From contig CANTUV010000004.1 in the NCBI GenBank assembly GCA_947685225.1, forward strand, positions 15,903,001-15,967,000: a stretch of 64,000 bases of DNA. The letters are read 5' to 3'. Shown here in pieces: positions 59,365 to 64,000 of this stretch. Below the pieces are notes generated by a model. The model searched no databases and had not been told where the DNA came from. It saw only the letters and a program-made list of their open reading frames with translations. A program made the position numbers and the translations under genes. Numbering within the stretch: position 1 is the stretch's first letter; every line of letters begins with the position of its first letter. This DNA comes from Garcia nutans. Lineage: Eukaryota; Streptophyta; Magnoliopsida; Malpighiales; Euphorbiaceae.

Positions 59365-61594
59365 TGTGAGCGGGGATTTTTGCCCCCACTCCCGGTGAAA
59401 TGGTTCTTGCAACTTTGGCACTGTTTAGGCTCGGGGCCATAGAGAACACGGACCTAAGTCCGGAGAAAATGGAGTCGCCACCAGGATTGGCCGGGAAATA
59501 AAAAGAGCTGGATGACTCGATTCCTAAGGAATCCCCAACCCCTTAATGGGTTTGGAAAGTTGGGTACGTGTGGGGAAGGTGAGAAATGGCCCAGCGGCCC
59601 CACAACGCCCGGTTCACTGGAACCGACCTCCTTTACAGGTCTTAATATTATAAAATTCTTAAATATAATAATATTATCCATACTACACACAATAAAAAGA
59701 AAGCATCATTATATTAAAATCAAAGCAATGTCCAAACAAAAAAAAACAAATAAATGGACTCCCATCCAAGGATGGAAACATGTCCTTACATCACATGCCT
59801 AGATAGGAAACCCACCAAAAGGTAGAAACATGCCCTTTACATAAGTTCTAAAATAGAAAAGCAAATTAAATTACATGATGTTTAAATAATGAGGTACCCA
59901 CCAAGTGGAAACATACCTCTTACAACTTTTGGAAATCTAAATTGATTGATAAAAGTAAATAATCATTCATCATAAATAAATCATTCATCAAAAGTATTTA
60001 AATATCAATAAAATAAACATCCATCCATGATAAATTAAATAAATCAAGTATTGAAATTAAATAGATTAAAGCATAAGAGATAAATCAAGGTATAAGTAAA
60101 TGTGGAATTGAATAAAGCAAATAAAAGTTCAATTATAGCTATTGTGACTTTTTATGGAATTAAAATAGATTAGGGTTTTATGCTTTAAAAGGTTGGTAAG
60201 ACTCTTTGATTAACCAAATTAAGGTTTGAATGGTGAAATCATAAAACTAGGGTTTTAGACACTTTAAAGTACTTTGATTTGTGATTTTAAATTGTATTTT
60301 TAAGCTACTGTGTAAAATTAGCATATTTGTGTTTTTATGTTTTGTTATGTTTTAAAGGATTAAAGTTTAGAAAAAGTTAGGGTTTAATGTTTTAAAAGGT
60401 TTAGGGTTTACTATTTTAGGTTTAAAAGTTGAATTAGGGTTTTATGCTTTAAAATTAGGGTTCTTGGGTGATTTGTTGAATTAGGGTTTAAAAAGAAAAT
60501 TTGATGATTTCATGAGGTTTTATGAATTTAAACACACGGATTGAAGATTTTATAAGTAGAAAAGATGTTTTTGAAGACTTTTTGAATGAAATAGAACTTA
60601 TTTTAAAAATTTGAAAGAAACAGAATCAAGTTTTGGTTTTGTTAAAGAATTTGTTCAATTAGGGTTTTGAGACTTTTGAAGAAGCAAAAAATAATAAATT
60701 TAAATCTTTTTGGAAAATAAAGTAATGTATTAGTGTTTTAATCTTGGAAAAAATTAAATTACAGCTCTAAGATTTTTTATTTTAAAAACTTAAATTTTAT
60801 AGATTTGCTACTGTGTAACATAAATAAAAAAGAATTTAACATACCTTCTTTTGTTGATTCCTCCAAAGAACAATTCTTCTTGGTTGAACTAGATCCAAAG
60901 ACAAGCCTTTGTTGCCTTTCAATTCTTAATTCGTGCTGCTGCTGCTTTTAAAAATCACTTTAATTGAGTTTCCCTTTTCCTTCACTGATTTGGTTTCAAA
61001 AAATCAAGCTACTGTCTCTTTTTTCCCTCCAATTTGGTTCTATTGGTCTTTATTTATAATGGTTTTAGGTTGTTTATTCCTAATTATACACGGCAAGTAA
61101 TATTAATAAAAAAGAAATTAAAACCTAATTGGATTAGGTTTCGAAAAATTTGCGTCAAAAAATTTTGCGCTGGCAAAAACTGCGGCAGCCGGGCCCGTGG
61201 CTGGGGTCAGTGGACATGCCAGCTTACAGGAAATTCCTGCGGGCGGCTATTTCGCCCGCAGGAATTTTCTGCGGGCGAATTAGTTAGCCCGCGAGAAATT
61301 CCTGCGGGCGAACAGTTGGGCCTGCGGGCAAAGGTTTTGCCCGCAGGATTTTCCTTCGGGGCAAAACTTCCTCGGGCCCGTGCGACTATTTTTTTCTGCC
61401 GATTTTTTTCGACTCTGATTTTATTTTTATTTTTTATTTTTTATTTGTTTATTTTAATTTTTTATTAATAAAAATTAGATACTAAGGTAGAAATTACTTA
61501 TTTAAAATTATTTTGGATCAATTAGACAACAAAATTCATTTTGGGCTAAATAAAACATATTAGATTGGATTGGGTCAAAAATTAAGGGTCTACA
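59365..61594 (-). repeat. E6 5' LTR
   Basis: About 2.23 kb, very similar to the 3' LTR. Its GC block (61180-61390) is longer, with several palindromes in succession, including GTTTTGCCC/GGGCAAAAC at 61334-61342 and 61359-61367. Internal PBS-like site near 59472. Confidence 0.85.
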
Positions 61595-61599
61595 ACTGC

Positions 61600-61946
61600 G
61601 CTGGCGAAAAAAACTGCCGCAGCTGGCTGTGGCAGCGCTCGCGGAATGGGCCCGTAGCGCGCGCGGAACGGGCCCGTAGTCCATTTTGCCCGCAGGAAAT
61701 TCCTGCCTGGCCATTTCGCCCGGAAAAAAATTTTGCTGGCGAAATGGTCTGGGCCCAGGCTGACTTTCGGCGACGATTTTTTCGTCGCCGATTTTTTTGT
61801 CATTTTTTATTTTTTATTATTTTTGAATTTTTATTCATTTCACAATTTTTTACTAAAATAAATATTGAAATTAAGATACCATAAAAATTATTTTGCACTA
61901 ATTAAAATATATTGGACTAGACCGGGTATAAAATTAAGGGTCTACA
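61600..61946 (-). repeat. E5 3' LTR, inner part
   Basis: Continues the E5 U3 GC block after the E6 duplication and ends GGGTCTACA, followed by the PPT (61947 on). Confidence 0.85.
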
Positions 61947-64000
61947 GTTTGCCCCCTGCTTAAATGATTTGAAACTTTAGAGAAAGAAAGTGAAAAGCAA
62001 TAAGACTTAATTTTGATGAGATGATTATTTGAATTTGTTTTGGGTTCTGGACCCAGTTCGAGTTCTGGACTTGATTTGGGTACTTGTACCAGAGATTGGG
62101 TACTTGGACCCGAGATTGAATTTGATTTGGGTACTTGGACCCGAGATTGAATTTGATTTGGGTACTTGGACCCGTGATTGGATTCGATTTGAGTACTTGG
62201 ACCCAAGATTGAGTTTGATTTGGGTACTTAGACTCGAGATTGGATTTAATTTGGGTACTTGGACCTGAGATTGTGTACTTGGACTCGAGACTGGATTGAT
62301 TTGGATACTTGGACCCGATATTGAATTTGATTGGGGTACTTAGACCCGAGATTGGGTACTTGGACCCGAGATTGGATTGATTTGGGTACTTGGACCCGAG
62401 ATTGGATTTGATTTGGGTACTTGGACCCGAGATTGAATTTGATTTGGGTACTTGGACCCGAGATTGGGTGCTTAGACCCGAGATTGGATTGATTTGGGTA
62501 CTTGGACCCGAGATTGGATTGATTTGGGTACTTGGACCTGAGATTGAATTGAATTTGGGTGCTTGGACCCGAGATTGAATTGAATTTGGGTGCTTGGACC
62601 GGAGATTGAGTTTGACTGACCTTTTATCATTTGAGAAATCTGACTACTCCGGTTATTCTAGGCATTGTGGTTTTTCACCCTCATAATGGATCTTCATCCT
62701 TTGAGATTGGGTCTTCATCCTTGAAAATGAATATTCATCTTTTGACATTGGGTCTTTACCTTTGAAAAATGGATCTTCATCCTTTGAGATCGGGTCTTCA
62801 CCCTTGCAAATGGATCTTCATCCTTTGAGATCGGGTCTTTATCCTTGCAAATGGATCTTCATCCTTGGAGATCGGGTCTTCACCCTTATAAGTGGATCTT
62901 CATCCTTTTGAGAATTCTAATCTTCTTTTTTTTATTCTATTCTTTGTTGTTCTTCCTTTGCATTTTTGCAAAAAATTTAGCCCTTTTTAGCTAGCCTTCA
63001 TATCCTCTCCTTTTTCCCCCAAGATTTTTTATGCGGACTCTGATTGATGTTTTTGCCGTCCAGTTCTTCACACAAATACGCATTTCTTCTCTTTACAAAA
63101 TTACTGGAACTTTCTCAAGTAATGGGCTTTCCATGCCCCCCGATTTGATATCTTCTTTTGATTGCTTGTGTTCATTTTGACAAGGAATAGACAACACAAG
63201 ATAAGAAAGTGCGATGTGATATGCTCATGTATGCATGATATGCGTGAATGATACTTACAATGATTTTATTGACTCACAGACTGAGGTGATCAGCAAAAGT
63301 GTTCTCATTGGTTCCCTTTTGACGTTTGTTCAAGTCTTGCATTGGAATGATCGAAAGCTTTGCATTTGTGGCTTTTATCTTCAAGGTGTTGAAAACATGA
63401 GTGGTGGAGACCCTAAGCAGCAGAGTGAGGGATACATCCTTTTCAAACTATGTCTCAGCATGTCAATTGATAGCTTCTTCATGACCTTGCCAATAATCAA
63501 TTCAACATACTTCTTTTAGATCGAAGGCCTTGTATGAAAAAACACTTTTTTTCTTTCCTTTTTTTTTGAATTTTGATTTTGAAATCAAATGTTGGCTTTG
63601 CCAAATAAATGTCAATGTACCTCAGGACTTGATTTTTCCAAATTAACATAACTATAACATGACAACACTAGTTACCGTACTAAACTTAGGAATCAATTCT
63701 ATTTAAGCAAGAATTGTTGCACTTCAGATAGGCACATACACATTACTTGGCCAAAGGTCTCATTTGAGTTTAAATATTGTCTATCTCATATGCATGTTTA
63801 TCCAAACTATCTCTACTAATAGACTCTACCTATCAAGAGAGATCAACAGGTCTTTGATAGGCTTGAAATAGGGTCTATGAGGGACATGGGTTAAATGAAG
63901 GCCATTTTGAGATTGGAGCTGGTGTGACACAAGGGACAAACCCTCACACTAGAAATTTCTTTTTGAAACTTTAGACAGTTGGGAGCAATCTTTCTAGACT
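61947..64000 (-). mobile_element. E5 interior: PPT, 3' UTR arrays and middle segment
   Basis: PPT, then ACTTGG-type units (62075-62610), CTTC hairpin pairs (62685-62900) and the middle segment shared with E4 and E6 to the window end. The 67-base and ACTCG arrays are almost absent. Coding part and 5' LTR lie outside the window; by its middle segment it should be a gag-only copy. Confidence 0.75.

Larger units (their letters stand above)
51092..61594 (-). mobile_element. E6: gag-only Tat element inside the E5 LTR
   Basis: 10,503 bases flanked by a perfect duplication actgc (51087-51091 and 61595-61599), which fixes the family ends as TGTAGACCC and CCGCTCATA on the minus strand. It has both LTRs, PPT, 3' UTR arrays, the middle segment, gag, leader and PBS, and no pol. 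It must be younger than E5, which is younger than E3. Confidence 0.9.

Overview
The window is nuclear DNA of a flowering plant, most likely a eudicot; I cannot name the species. It is AT-rich and has no intact host gene. Essentially all of it is a nest of LTR retrotransposons, mostly one Ty3/gypsy family of the Tat (Ogre-like) lineage. That lineage is shown by the primer-binding site matching tRNA-Arg, a gag with a CX2HX4HX4C knuckle, the order protease-RT-RNaseH-second (archaeal-type) RNaseH-integrase without a chromodomain, and a repeat-rich 3' UTR. All seven Tat copies lie on the minus strand, so in plus coordinates each reads: 3' LTR (TGAGCGG...GGGTCTACA), PPT, 3' UTR repeats, coding part, PBS, 5' LTR.

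Layout. E1 (1-11528) is the only copy with pol; its gag-pol is a fossil, and its 3' region carries an antisense DUF7745/plant-mobile-domain-like gene. 11529-13971 is older debris: an Athila-like 3' end/LTR and a chromovirus LTR fragment. E2 (13972-20420) is a deleted copy without genes, sitting inside a gag-deleted copy E2h (20421-22860). E3 starts with its 3' LTR at 22861. A plus-strand Tekay/Del-type chromovirus, C1 (24943-33505), landed at the E3 LTR/PPT junction. The E3 interior (33511-49255) carries an antisense plant mobile domain gene with its own TATA box and several introns. That gene is split by E4 (35464-47503), a gag-only copy that itself contains a solo Copia-type LTR (43812-45148). 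E5 (from 49256) follows; its 3' LTR is split by gag-only E6 (51092-61594, perfect 5-bp target duplication), and E5 continues to the window end.

Working logic. E4 and E6 encode gag of exactly the same length (466 codons) but no pol; E1-type copies probably supplied the enzymes. Two different plant-mobile-type genes occupy the same antisense position in E1 and E3.

The least explained signal is structural. In the transcribed LTR leader, the U3 region, the 3' UTR arrays and the E1 antisense-gene region there are short hairpins with a fixed core. Their arms differ between copies yet mostly remain complementary (for example GGACA/TGTCC versus GGGCA/TGCCC). I consider these covarying-arm hairpins the most promising undescribed feature.
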